Assembly: GCA_944388405.1 (NCBI GenBank)
Contig: CALXIQ010000007.1
Coordinates: 62,001 to 126,000 of the forward strand
DNA length: 64,000 bases
DNA from: an uncultured Ruminococcus sp.
Lineage (GTDB): Bacteria; Bacillota; Clostridia; Oscillospirales; Ruminococcaceae
Reading direction: 5' to 3'
In this document: piece after piece, positions 8,332 through 17,424 of the stretch
How the letters are laid out: every line of letters begins with the position of its first letter
Position numbering within the stretch: the first letter of the stretch is position 1
The notes under the pieces: generated by a model
Database searches by the model: none
Told to the model about the DNA's origin: nothing
What the model saw: only the letters and a program-made list of their open reading frames with translations
Made by a program: the position numbers and the translations under genes

Positions 8332-8574
8332 CTATTTTCCTCTTTCCATAATAATGTCTGCCATTTCTCCAACATTTTTCATACCGGAAACCTCGCCCAT
8401 GGTGAAACGCATTTTAAACTCATCCTCCACTGCGCTGATAAGAGTTATATGCTCGATTGAATCCCAGTCCTCAATGTCGGCGGCGGTTGTTGTGGGAGAA
8501 AGGGTTATATCCTCGTCGTCGAACACCTCCCTGAAAACCGACTCCAGTCTTTCATAAATTTCCTTTGCGTTCAT
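8332..8574 (-). CDS. acyl carrier protein (stand-alone, paired with FkbH)
   Basis: An 80-aa acidic helical protein with the phosphopantetheine site DSIEH; Ser39 is the expected attachment residue (DSL is commoner in fatty-acid ACPs). It starts 13 nt after the fkbH stop, so the two are co-translated. No fatty-acid or polyketide synthase gene is next to it, which argues for a specialised carrier loaded by FkbH rather than the housekeeping AcpP. The SD GGGAG lies 7 nt before the ATG, and a strong terminator follows. Confidence 0.9.
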   Translation of the reverse strand: MNAKEIYERLESVFREVFDDEDITLSPTTTAADIEDWDSIEHITLISAVEDEFKMRFTMGEVSGMKNVGEMADIIMERGK

Positions 8575-8587
8575 AAAAACACTCCCT

Positions 8588-10366
8588 TCAGTTTACCTTA
8601 ATAACCTTGTTCTTATTTTCATATCCCGTGATGTCAAGCTCCCACACCGTAACTCCCTGAGAATCCTCGCTTACCGATGAAAAGCCCAGCACATCGGGAT
8701 AAAAATCCTTTACCATCTTGTTTTTTGCCGTGGGGATATACACTCCCACCAGTCTGGAAATGCCCTGCTTGGCGGCAGCTTCCACCAGCGAATCAAGCAT
8801 AGCAAGCTCCATATCCCTTTTCAGCACGCGGCAGCTCATAAGCCACAAATCTATATTTAACGTATCCCCGTTCTTTTTTCCGATTACAACTGACACTACT
8901 CCGTTATCGCCGAACTTATCGGTCAGCTTTCCATAAAGGGTGATATATTGGTTGCTGCGAGAAATCTCCTCCATCTCGCTTTGGGTATACCGCTTTGTGG
9001 TCAGGTTAAACTGATTGCTTTTGTTGGTAAGCTGGGTGATACGCTGAATGTACAGCGGCTTAAATGGCTGAATCTCGGCAGTCATTTCAAGACTGAGCAG
9101 ATAATCCTCATAAGATTCAAACTTTGCCATAGAATTTGCCCTGGCGATATTCGCCTTGTACATTTCATTGCGTTTAAGGTCATCCTCCGAAAGACTTGTC
9201 ACCTCAAAAAAGCCGGAGCGGTCAAGCACCCTGATATAATCCGTCACCTCTCCGATTTCGGGAACTGCCACTCCTTCAACCTGAGCACGGACTATCTCCC
9301 TTTCGGCAGGATTATCGTCGCAAAACACCACCGCTTCGGGCAGAATATTAAGCTCCCGAGCAATATCCGAAATGTTTTTATCCTTGGGCAGCCAGTTTGC
9401 CTTTATTACCGTAAAGTCCTCGGGAGTAACCGCCCCTTCCGGGTGAGAAAGTCCCGCCAGCGCATTTTCCTCCTCGTTTTTGGAACACACCGTCAGCAGC
9501 ACACCTATTTTCTTATAAGCCTTCACATACTGCTGAAATTCATAGTATGCCTGAGCGGTGCCGGTTTCCTGTCCGATTTCAAGATTTTCGGGACCGTCGT
9601 CCCCTACTATTCCACCCCACATTGTATTGTCAAGGTCAAGCGCCAGGGCTTTTTTGTTTTTCCCAAACACCGATTTTATAATGCTTGAAACCTGAAAGGC
9701 AAGCTCAGGGATTGCGTTAAGGTCAAGGGAGTACTTGTACATATACCAATACTCCGGCGCAGACCATCTTTCAAGCCCGTAAGCGGAGGAAAGCCAATTG
9801 ATGTCGTTTATATAAAATCCCGAACGCTTCTGAGCCTCCGAATAAAACGCCAGATTAAGCCGGGTAACAAAATTCACCCTGCCGAAAGGATATGTCGCCT
9901 CGCTGTTGCCCATTAGCCTGTAATATGGCAGTTCAAAATTATTTTGTATCACAGGACAGCCGTACCGCTTTTCAATGGAATCCCACAGCTGTCTGAACCG
10001 CTCAAGCTCTGAATTAAAGCCCTCGTCAACCTGCTGTGCCGCCATTCCCGGCTCAGGCATAAAATTCAGATTTCTAAGGCTTGTGTGTATGTAAATAATA
10101 TCAGGCTTAAAGCTTTCAAGCTCCTCGTTCCCGAAAACTCCGTCCTGCCAGAACCTTGCATATTCCGATTCCCAGAACTCCGGCTCTATCCCACAGTCCA
10201 GCAGAAAAAGCTCCATAACCCTGACTATATCCGCAGTGGTAGAACCGCCGAGAACCCCAATCTTTTTCTTTATTCTCATCTTTCCATCGGAAAGCAGGGA
10301 TTTTTTCAGCGACTTTTTCTTTTTCATTATATATGCCGAATCAAAAGGATATTCAAGCTCTTTCAT
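8588..10366 (-). CDS. FkbH-like protein (SGNH-like, HAD phosphatase and GNAT-like domains)
   Basis: Known FkbH proteins move a glyceryl group from 1,3-bisphosphoglycerate onto an ACP, dephosphorylating it on the way. The N-terminal SGNH-like part has GVLGGSTT at residues 37-44. The HAD domain has DLDNT at 244-248 and the family motif VCSKN at 293-297. The C-terminal part (about 410-590) is GNAT-like. The length of 592 aa fits the family. ATG 10366 is chosen over GTG 10372 because AGGAG stands about 8 nt before it. It is followed by its ACP partner. The product made in this cell cannot be told from sequence. Confidence 0.9.
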   Translation of the reverse strand: MKELEYPFDSAYIMKKKKSLKKSLLSDGKMRIKKKIGVLGGSTTADIVRVMELFLLDCGIEPEFWESEYARFWQDGVFGNEELESFKPDIIYIHTSLRNLNFMPEPGMAAQQVDEGFNSELERFRQLWDSIEKRYGCPVIQNNFELPYYRLMGNSEATYPFGRVNFVTRLNLAFYSEAQKRSGFYINDINWLSSAYGLERWSAPEYWYMYKYSLDLNAIPELAFQVSSIIKSVFGKNKKALALDLDNTMWGGIVGDDGPENLEIGQETGTAQAYYEFQQYVKAYKKIGVLLTVCSKNEEENALAGLSHPEGAVTPEDFTVIKANWLPKDKNISDIARELNILPEAVVFCDDNPAEREIVRAQVEGVAVPEIGEVTDYIRVLDRSGFFEVTSLSEDDLKRNEMYKANIARANSMAKFESYEDYLLSLEMTAEIQPFKPLYIQRITQLTNKSNQFNLTTKRYTQSEMEEISRSNQYITLYGKLTDKFGDNGVVSVVIGKKNGDTLNIDLWLMSCRVLKRDMELAMLDSLVEAAAKQGISRLVGVYIPTAKNKMVKDFYPDVLGFSSVSEDSQGVTVWELDITGYENKNKVIKVN

Positions 10367-10416
10367 AAACACCTCTCCTTTAACTCATGCGCCCACAAAG
10401 GCAGGTTACAAAACAA

Positions 10417-10623
10417 GCTGTCCGCAAATCAGACGGACAGCCCGCAAAATTTAAATCGGAGCAAAACGTGATAAGCTTGCTTAATCACGTTGCGACGATT
10501 GCAACCGTCGCTGAGGAGCTTTGCTCCTCAGGGTTTCAGTGGGGGATTAAAACCCCCACTGAAACCCTGAATGTCCCCGCCGCCTTAGGAGGCATACCTG
10601 CCGACAAGCGGCAGCGGGGACAT
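10417..10623. repeat. cluster of six consecutive stem-loops
   Basis: Between the pyrG stop and fkbH lie, almost without gaps: 10417-10441 (8-bp stem), 10465-10491 (12-bp stem, one bulge), 10492-10511 (6 bp), 10512-10530 (8 bp, 3-nt loop), 10528-10570 (18-bp perfect stem, 7-nt loop) and 10571-10623 (10-bp perfect outer stem with smaller inner hairpins). The first is followed on the minus strand by TTGTTTTG and can serve as the pyrG terminator; the rest is far more than a terminator needs. It resembles a repetitive palindromic element or a structured RNA; its identity is unknown. Confidence 0.85.
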
Positions 10624-10634
10624 CTGCGACAAGG

Positions 10635-12251
<1,617 letters not shown>

Positions 12252-12329
12252 TTACCTCCGAACACAAAAAATCTCATATACTTCTACTTCCGCAAAACCT
12301 TTTCCGAAGCAAAATAAACCTTACATATT

Positions 12330-12358
12330 ATCATACCAAATTTTACGACAAAAAGCAA
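12330..12358 (-). promoter_or_regulatory. pyrG promoter
   Basis: TTGCTT (12353-12358), 17-bp spacer, TATGAT (12330-12335) on the minus strand, giving a leader of about 80 nt. Confidence 0.65.
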
Positions 12359-12450
12359 GAGGGTTAAGCAAAATCCCCGGCTTTTTCTTAGGTAAACAAA
12401 CTATGAACGGCAAATCGCTATACTGCCTGTACCTCTCACTTGCCATTCTC

Positions 12451-12485
12451 ACACAAAAACAAAGCTTTCCGACAACCGAAAAGCT
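12451..12485 (-). terminator. cyclophilin gene terminator
   Basis: 10-bp stem (12463-12472 with 12476-12485, two wobble pairs), 3-nt loop, followed on the minus strand by TTGTTTTTG. It starts 12 nt past the stop codon. Confidence 0.85.
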
Positions 12486-12497
12486 CTGCTGTATATT

Positions 12498-12968
12498 TTA
12501 TTCTATAGTAACCTTTTTCATCACCTGAGGCTCAACAGGCTTATCTCTGAAATCAGTTTTGGTATTTGCTATTTCGTCCACAACATCCATTCCCTCAACG
12601 ACCTTTCCGAAAGCGGCATACTGTCCGTCAAGATGAGGAGCGTCCTCATGCATTATAAAGAACTGAGAACCGGCGGAATTAGGGTCCTGAGCACGAGCCA
12701 TGGAAATCACGCCTCTGGTGTGTTTAAGATTGTTGGGAACTCCGTTTGCAAGAAACTCGCCCTTAATGCGCTCCTTGGGACCACCCATTCCCGTTCCCTG
12801 AGGACAGCCGCCCTGAATCATAAAGCCTTTTATTACTCTGTGAAAAATCAATCCGTCGTAAAATCCCTCTTTAACCAGCTTTTCAAAGTTTGCCACCGTT
12901 ATCGGAGCGACCTCCGGATACAGCTCCAGTTTGATTTTCTTTCCGTTTTCCATTTCAATTACAACCAT
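12498..12968 (-). CDS. peptidyl-prolyl cis-trans isomerase, cyclophilin type
   Basis: It speeds proline isomerisation during folding. The cyclophilin core is plain: FHRVIKGFMIQGG with the catalytic Arg, AGSQFFI and the HLDGQYAAFG segment. The 156-aa protein is just the domain, with no signal peptide, so it is cytoplasmic. The SD GGAGG lies 7 nt before the ATG. It is a single-gene unit closed by its own terminator. Confidence 0.95.
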   Translation of the reverse strand: MVVIEMENGKKIKLELYPEVAPITVANFEKLVKEGFYDGLIFHRVIKGFMIQGGCPQGTGMGGPKERIKGEFLANGVPNNLKHTRGVISMARAQDPNSAGSQFFIMHEDAPHLDGQYAAFGKVVEGMDVVDEIANTKTDFRDKPVEPQVMKKVTIE

Positions 12969-13074
12969 AATATAACCTCCATGCTATAAACCTGCATGGA
13001 TAACCTCCTTTTTTGATTATACAGTTACAGACCTCAGCCGCCTGCAACCCATTTTGAAAATCTTTACCCAAAAC

Positions 13075-13105
13075 AAAAGCCGATTCGCCCAAGGAATCAG
13101 CTTTT
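13075..13105 (-). terminator. terminator of the rsmD-coaD-coiled-coil operon
   Basis: AAAAGCTGATTC / GAATCGGCTTTT on the minus strand (12 bp, wobble pairs allowed), then TGTTTTG, 15 nt after the stop of the coiled-coil gene. Confidence 0.85.
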
Positions 13106-13119
13106 ATTGCAGCCCGTTG

Positions 13120-13608
13120 TTATTCCGGAGCGCCGATTTTAAGTATAGCAGACTTGGTAGACATAACGTCGGTAAGGCTCTTGTTGAGCACCACCTCGGC
13201 GTCTGAAAGCACCTTGTCAAGATTGGCGGCAAGGGCGTTTCTGATGTCCTTATCCTTTGAAACCGCCTGAGCCACGATTTCATCAGCCTGGTCGTTGGCT
13301 CGCTTGACCTGCTCTCTTGCAATTTCGGTAGCCTGCTTTATAACCTCCTCCTCGGAAACCAGCACCTTTGCGCGCTCCTCAGCCTGTCTTATAATCTCCT
13401 CGGCTTTCTTGTTAGCCTCGGCAATGATGTTGTCCTTGTCACGAGCCATGTCCTTAGCTCTCTTAATCTCTCCCGGCATAGCCATCTTTAAATTGTCAAT
13501 GTACTCTCCCAGCTGCTCGCCGTCTATCATCTTCTTGTTAGAAAAAGGCACAGTAGGAGACTTTTCCAGCAGAGTTTCCATCAGCTCAATAACTTCATCG
13601 ATTTTCAT
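13120..13608 (-). CDS. coiled-coil protein resembling ATP synthase subunit B/H (unknown function)
   Basis: A 162-aa highly charged helical protein. Residues about 45-125 form a continuous alanine- and glutamate-rich coiled coil (IIAEANKKAEEIIRQAEERA), like the stalk subunits of rotary ATPases, but there is no membrane anchor and no ATPase operon nearby. Related proteins beside coaD in Clostridia are usually named after this resemblance. ATG 13608 immediately follows the coaD stop, with GGAAG 7 nt upstream, so translation is coupled. Its function is not known to me; a link to cell wall or division proteins is only a guess. Confidence 0.8.
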   Translation of the reverse strand: MKIDEVIELMETLLEKSPTVPFSNKKMIDGEQLGEYIDNLKMAMPGEIKRAKDMARDKDNIIAEANKKAEEIIRQAEERAKVLVSEEEVIKQATEIAREQVKRANDQADEIVAQAVSKDKDIRNALAANLDKVLSDAEVVLNKSLTDVMSTKSAILKIGAPE

Positions 13609-13609
13609 T

Positions 13610-14119
13610 TTATGACTTCCTTTCATTATTCTTTATATTTCCCGCAAGACGCGCGGTAATAAAGTCCAGTATTTCAGGCGGAACAAATCCGCTTATATCT
13701 CCCCCAAGGCTGGCAATTTCCTTTACCACGCTTGACGACAGATACATATTTTCGCTGCTGGTGGTAAGAAACACCGTTTCAGCGTCGGCGTACAACTTTT
13801 TGTTTGCCAACGCCATCTGAAATTCATATTCAAAGTCGGAAACCGCCCGCAAGCCCTTAACGATTGCGCACGCTCCCGTCTGTTTCAGATAATCCGCAAG
13901 CAGCCCTTCGTTGCAGTCCACCGCAACGTTATTAAGATGTCCCGTAACAGACCGTATCATCTCCATCCGCTCGGTTATCTTAAAGCTTGAATTGGTTTTG
14001 CTTGCATTGAAGGACACAAGCACAATAACCTTATCAAAAAGCTTTGAAGCTCGGTTTATTATATCAAGATGCCCCACTGTTACAGGGTCAAAGCTTCCGG
14101 GACAAACAGCAATTCTCAT
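13610..14119 (-). CDS. coaD: phosphopantetheine adenylyltransferase
   Basis: It catalyses the next-to-last step of coenzyme A synthesis, joining ATP and 4-phosphopantetheine. The nucleotidyltransferase motif TVGH is at residues 14-17 and the C-terminal SSSVVKE segment corresponds to the ISSTxxR motif. Length of 169 aa is typical. The ATG at 14119 directly follows the rsmD TAG (TAGATG), with GAGG just upstream. The rsmD-coaD pairing is conserved in Firmicutes. Confidence 0.96.
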   Translation of the reverse strand: MRIAVCPGSFDPVTVGHLDIINRASKLFDKVIVLVSFNASKTNSSFKITERMEMIRSVTGHLNNVAVDCNEGLLADYLKQTGACAIVKGLRAVSDFEYEFQMALANKKLYADAETVFLTTSSENMYLSSSVVKEIASLGGDISGFVPPEILDFITARLAGNIKNNERKS

Positions 14120-14674
14120 CTATACCTCATCTTCCTCATCGGGAATCTCATAAACCGTCACGGCGATTTTCCCGTATTTATAGCGTTTTCTTACCGTCAG
14201 TCTGCCGTAGCCGTCAGCTAAAACCAGCTCCTTTTCATGCTCGCAGACCACCAGTCCGCCCCTGTTCATTTTCTTATCAAGCTCCGGCAGCGCCTTTTCA
14301 ATCAGACCCATCCGATAGGGCGGGTCAAGCAGTGCAATATCAAAACCTGGCTTTGCTACCTTTAGATACTCAAGGCTGTCCATATTAAGCACCCTTGCAG
14401 ACTGCAAAAAGCCGCACTTATTCACATTTTCCTTTACCACATCCACAGCGTCTTTGTTTTTGTCCACAAAAACGCAGTGGGCAGCCCCTCTGCTCAGCGC
14501 TTCTATTCCCAGCTGACCGCTGCCCGCAAACAAATCCAAAACATTTGCCCCGGGACAGCTAAACTGTATAATCGAAAAAACCGCCTCTTTGACCATATCG
14601 GAGGTAGGACGCACGTCAAGCCCTTCAAGAGTTTTCAGCTTTCTCCCTCTGGCAGTTCCGGTAATAACTCTCAT
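14120..14674 (-). CDS. rsmD: 16S rRNA (guanine(966)-N(2))-methyltransferase
   Basis: It methylates G966 in helix 31 of 16S rRNA. VLDLFAGSGQLGIEALSRGA is the SAM-binding loop region and LLDPPY is the catalytic N-methyltransferase motif IV. The 184-aa length fits. GAGG lies 8 nt before the ATG at 14674. It is the first gene of the rsmD-coaD-coiled-coil operon. Confidence 0.95.
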   Translation of the reverse strand: MRVITGTARGRKLKTLEGLDVRPTSDMVKEAVFSIIQFSCPGANVLDLFAGSGQLGIEALSRGAAHCVFVDKNKDAVDVVKENVNKCGFLQSARVLNMDSLEYLKVAKPGFDIALLDPPYRMGLIEKALPELDKKMNRGGLVVCEHEKELVLADGYGRLTVRKRYKYGKIAVTVYEIPDEEDEV

Positions 14675-14706
14675 AAATCAAACCTCAATAACTAAATTAT
14701 GTATCA

Positions 14707-14735
14707 ATTATACTATAAACCGCCGATTTTGTCTA
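14707..14735 (-). promoter_or_regulatory. rsmD promoter
   Basis: TAGACA (14730-14735), 17-bp spacer, TATAAT (14707-14712) on the minus strand, about 30 nt upstream of the rsmD start. Confidence 0.7.
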
Positions 14736-14878
14736 TAGCAAAATCTGATTTTTTCTGTCGAAGGCTGCAATTTCATCGGTTTTAACATAAAAAAGAGCAA
14801 AACCACAGCCGTGACATAACAATACCGCATAATACGCCTGTTTTTCCGAGGTTTAAATTTTTTCCCCTTGCAAAGCCG

Positions 14879-15640
14879 TCATTTAAGCTTTTTATGCTGA
14901 ATATTTCCCGTGATAAAAAGCAAAAGCCTTCTGGGCAGCAACTTGGCGATACAAGCTGCGGCTGCCATACCTCTTTCGGGAACTATAATCAACTTTCTTG
15001 AAAACAGCCCTTCTATACCCTTTACTGCGCACTCACGAGCGCTTATGCTCTTTACTCCGAAGCTGCACCCTGCCACATCGTTAAACTCGGTGTCAACAGG
15101 TCCGGGACAAAGCGCTGATACCGTAACCCTGCTGTGACGGTGTCTAAGCTCCTCGTTTATCCCACAAGTCAAATTCACCACATAAGCTTTAGTGGCGTAA
15201 TATGTTGCCATCATAGGTCCTCCCGCCATAAGCCCTGCGGAGGATGCAACGTTCAGTATATATCCGTAATTGCGTTTTTTGAAATCTCTCAGAAAAAGCT
15301 TTGTGAGAATGTGAACCGCCTTGCAGTTTACATCTATCATTTTAAGCTCTCTTTCAAGGTTGGTGTCGCAAAATTCGCCAATGCCGCCGAAGCCTGCATT
15401 GTTAATTACCACCGACACATTTTTCCCCACTGCCTTTTGGTAAAGCTCATAGCACTGACCGGCATCCGAAAGGTCGGCGGGTATAACAGTAACCTCCCCT
15501 TTAAGACGCTCTTTCAGCTCAAAAAGCCTGTCCTCTCTTCTGGCGGTTATAATCAGATTATATCCTCGCCTGTTAAGCTCGATAGCGATTTCTCGTCCTA
15601 TCCCCGAGCTTGCGCCGGTTACAAGTGCAGTTTTTCTCAT
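14879..15640 (-). CDS. short-chain dehydrogenase/reductase
   Basis: A classical SDR: TGASSGIG near residues 8-15 for NAD(P), NNAG, and a YxxxK catalytic pair in YYATK after a conserved serine segment. The 253 aa include a C-terminal extension with a hydrophobic stretch (CIAKLLPRRLLLFITG) that may touch the membrane. Such proteins are often annotated as DltE/YqjQ-like reductases; the substrate is unknown. It lies 77 nt downstream of a TetR regulator on the same strand and is probably under its control. SD AAAGG 7 nt before the ATG. Confidence 0.88.
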   Translation of the reverse strand: MRKTALVTGASSGIGREIAIELNRRGYNLIITARREDRLFELKERLKGEVTVIPADLSDAGQCYELYQKAVGKNVSVVINNAGFGGIGEFCDTNLERELKMIDVNCKAVHILTKLFLRDFKKRNYGYILNVASSAGLMAGGPMMATYYATKAYVVNLTCGINEELRHRHSRVTVSALCPGPVDTEFNDVAGCSFGVKSISARECAVKGIEGLFSRKLIIVPERGMAAAACIAKLLPRRLLLFITGNIQHKKLK

Positions 15641-15717
15641 AATTCAACCTTTCCGCAATAAGCCTGCAGCAAGGGGTTGCAAAAATTCCGCCGCCCTTGC
15701 CGCATAATAAAACCGTT

Positions 15718-16275
15718 TTATAGATTCTCCCTGAAGCCCTCGCCGATAAGCACGTTTTCAAAAGCAAGCTCCTTAATTCTGCTTACCAGCACGGCAGGCG
15801 GTTCTTTCATACCCTCAACCGCCCAGTCTATAATAACTCCGCAAAAGCCGTGGGAGTAATAATCCGCAAAGAAATCAGCCTTGGTTCTTGTCGCCATTTT
15901 CTTGACGGCGTGATGTATGAATTTTACGAACAGCCGATGCATTATCTTGTACAAATGCTTTTCAAAGGTTCTGTCGGAACTTTTCAGCGCACTGCAATAA
16001 AACTCCTTGTCGTTTTTCATTGTGGTGAGAAACGCTTCAAGGTTTTTCTCCCAGTTGTGAAAGCCAACGCCGCTGTTAAAATGCACAAACAGCTCGTTAT
16101 AGTATATCCAGTCCAGCAGCTCGTATTTATCCTGAAAATGATAATAAAAAGACTGTCGGTTTAAACCGCACTCGCCGGTTATATCCGAAATAGAAATTTT
16201 CTCTAAGGGTCTTTCTCTGCACAGCTTTTTCAGCGCGTCTGCAAGAGCACCTTTTGTTACAGTTGAACTTGACAT
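15718..16275 (-). CDS. TetR/AcrR family transcriptional regulator
   Basis: The N-terminal HTH (ISISDITGECGLNRQSFYYHFQDKYEL, residues about 27-53) is typical of TetR, and the C-terminal domain resembles the DhaS-type TetR_C group. At 185 aa it is full length. It is the first gene of a two-gene unit with the SDR and probably represses it and itself. AAAGG precedes the ATG at a normal distance. A 20-bp dyad between promoter and start is a candidate operator. Confidence 0.9.
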   Translation of the reverse strand: MSSSTVTKGALADALKKLCRERPLEKISISDITGECGLNRQSFYYHFQDKYELLDWIYYNELFVHFNSGVGFHNWEKNLEAFLTTMKNDKEFYCSALKSSDRTFEKHLYKIMHRLFVKFIHHAVKKMATRTKADFFADYYSHGFCGVIIDWAVEGMKEPPAVLVSRIKELAFENVLIGEGFRENL

Positions 16276-16298
16276 TATCGTACCTTTCTTAAAATAAC

Positions 16299-16318
16299 GC
16301 AGCTGACAAATCAGCCGC
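16299..16318. promoter_or_regulatory. dyad, candidate TetR operator
   Basis: GCAGCTGACAAATCAGCCGC is an imperfect palindrome (8 matched pairs around a 4-bp centre) between the -10 box and the TetR start codon. Confidence 0.45.
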
Positions 16319-16334
16319 TACGAATTTCAATATT

Positions 16335-16363
16335 ATTATAACATTATTGGTTCAAAAAATCAA
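16335..16363 (-). promoter_or_regulatory. promoter of the TetR-SDR unit
   Basis: TTGATT (16358-16363), 17-bp spacer, TATAAT (16335-16340) on the minus strand. Confidence 0.75.
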
Positions 16364-16391
16364 TAAATAATTTATTTTATATATTTTAACA

Positions 16392-17264
16392 CTATCCCTC
16401 TTGCGACAGCCTGTTTATTATATCTTCCGTCGAAAGCAGCAGCTCCGCTCCGTCACGCAGCAGCGCAACTTGACCCTGATACTGCGGAGCGTAAATGTCG
16501 GCAGGAGGAAGCACGAATATATCCTTGCCCTGCTCTGCGGCATGATATGCGGTGTTAAGGGCGCCGCTTACAGCAGAAGCCTGCATACACACCACCGCAT
16601 CAGACAAAGCGGAGCAAATGCGGTTTCTCACCTTGAAATTCTCGGGGCAGGGTCTTTGTGAGGGAAAATACTCTGAAATTACCGCACCGTTTTTAATTAT
16701 CCTGCTTTTAAGCCCGCCCGAGTTTTTGGGATAATCATACTCTATTCCGCAGCCCAGCACGGCTACCGTTTTTCCTCCGCCGTTTATCGCACCCTCGTGG
16801 GCAGCCGTATCTATTCCCCTGGCAAAGCCGCTTATTACGGTAATGCCTTGTGCGGCAAGCTCGGATGAAATACGTTTAGTGCAGTTAATGGAATATTCCT
16901 CAGCCTCTCTTGCTCCTATAACCGCTACAGCCCGTTCAAAACTTACATCCTCAAGCCGTCCTCTCGCAAACAGAACCGACGGCGGATTTGCAATTCGCCG
17001 CAGCTTGTCGGGATAAGCCTTGTCCTCGGGACAGAATACTCCTATTCCTCTTGCCCGGCAGTATTCAAGCATTTCTTCCGCTTGTCTCAGCGAAGCGGAA
17101 CTCAGCGAACGTGCTTCCGACCCGGACATATACCGCGCTGCATCCTTCACATTTGCGTAAAGGCTCTCAACCGAATCGTATCTTGAAAGCGCATCCCACT
17201 TTCTTGGATTGCATGGAGAAAAACCGATTGTAAGCCACAAATAGTATAACGTAGAATCCGACAC
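16392..17264 (-). CDS. dprA: DNA processing protein DprA
   Basis: DprA binds incoming single-stranded DNA during transformation and loads RecA. The Rossmann-like core is clear: VAVIGAREAEEYS, ISGFARGIDTAAHEGA, VLGCGIEYDYP and EYFPSQRP. The length of 290 aa is short of forms with a C-terminal winged-helix domain. The frame is open to 17285, but the promoter puts the transcript start near 17281, and GTG 17264 with an upstream G-rich ribosome site fits better. No other competence gene is adjacent, although a MecA-like protein occurs at 41.9 kb. Confidence 0.9.
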   Translation of the reverse strand: MSDSTLYYLWLTIGFSPCNPRKWDALSRYDSVESLYANVKDAARYMSGSEARSLSSASLRQAEEMLEYCRARGIGVFCPEDKAYPDKLRRIANPPSVLFARGRLEDVSFERAVAVIGAREAEEYSINCTKRISSELAAQGITVISGFARGIDTAAHEGAINGGGKTVAVLGCGIEYDYPKNSGGLKSRIIKNGAVISEYFPSQRPCPENFKVRNRICSALSDAVVCMQASAVSGALNTAYHAAEQGKDIFVLPPADIYAPQYQGQVALLRDGAELLLSTEDIINRLSQEG

Positions 17265-17287
17265 ACCCTCGCCCCCTCTTTTCACTT

Positions 17288-17316
17288 ATTGTATCACACT
17301 CCTGCGTACATTTCAA
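17288..17316 (-). promoter_or_regulatory. dprA promoter
   Basis: TTGAAA (17311-17316), 17-bp spacer, TACAAT (17288-17293) on the minus strand. It implies a very short leader and supports the GTG start at 17264. Confidence 0.7.
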
Positions 17317-17358
17317 CAATTTTCAATGTCAAAAGCTTCAAAAGCCTTTTGCAGGCAA

Positions 17359-17398
17359 AAAAACAACAGCCCCGATGCAAATCTGCAACAGAGCTGCT
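17359..17398 (-). terminator. argS operon terminator
   Basis: AGCAGCTCTG / CGGGGCTGTT arms (17365-17374 with 17389-17398) with an inner TGCA stem, followed on the minus strand by seven T. Confidence 0.9.
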
Positions 17399-17424
17399 AA
17401 TCTTAATTTTCAACTTATGTCGGC

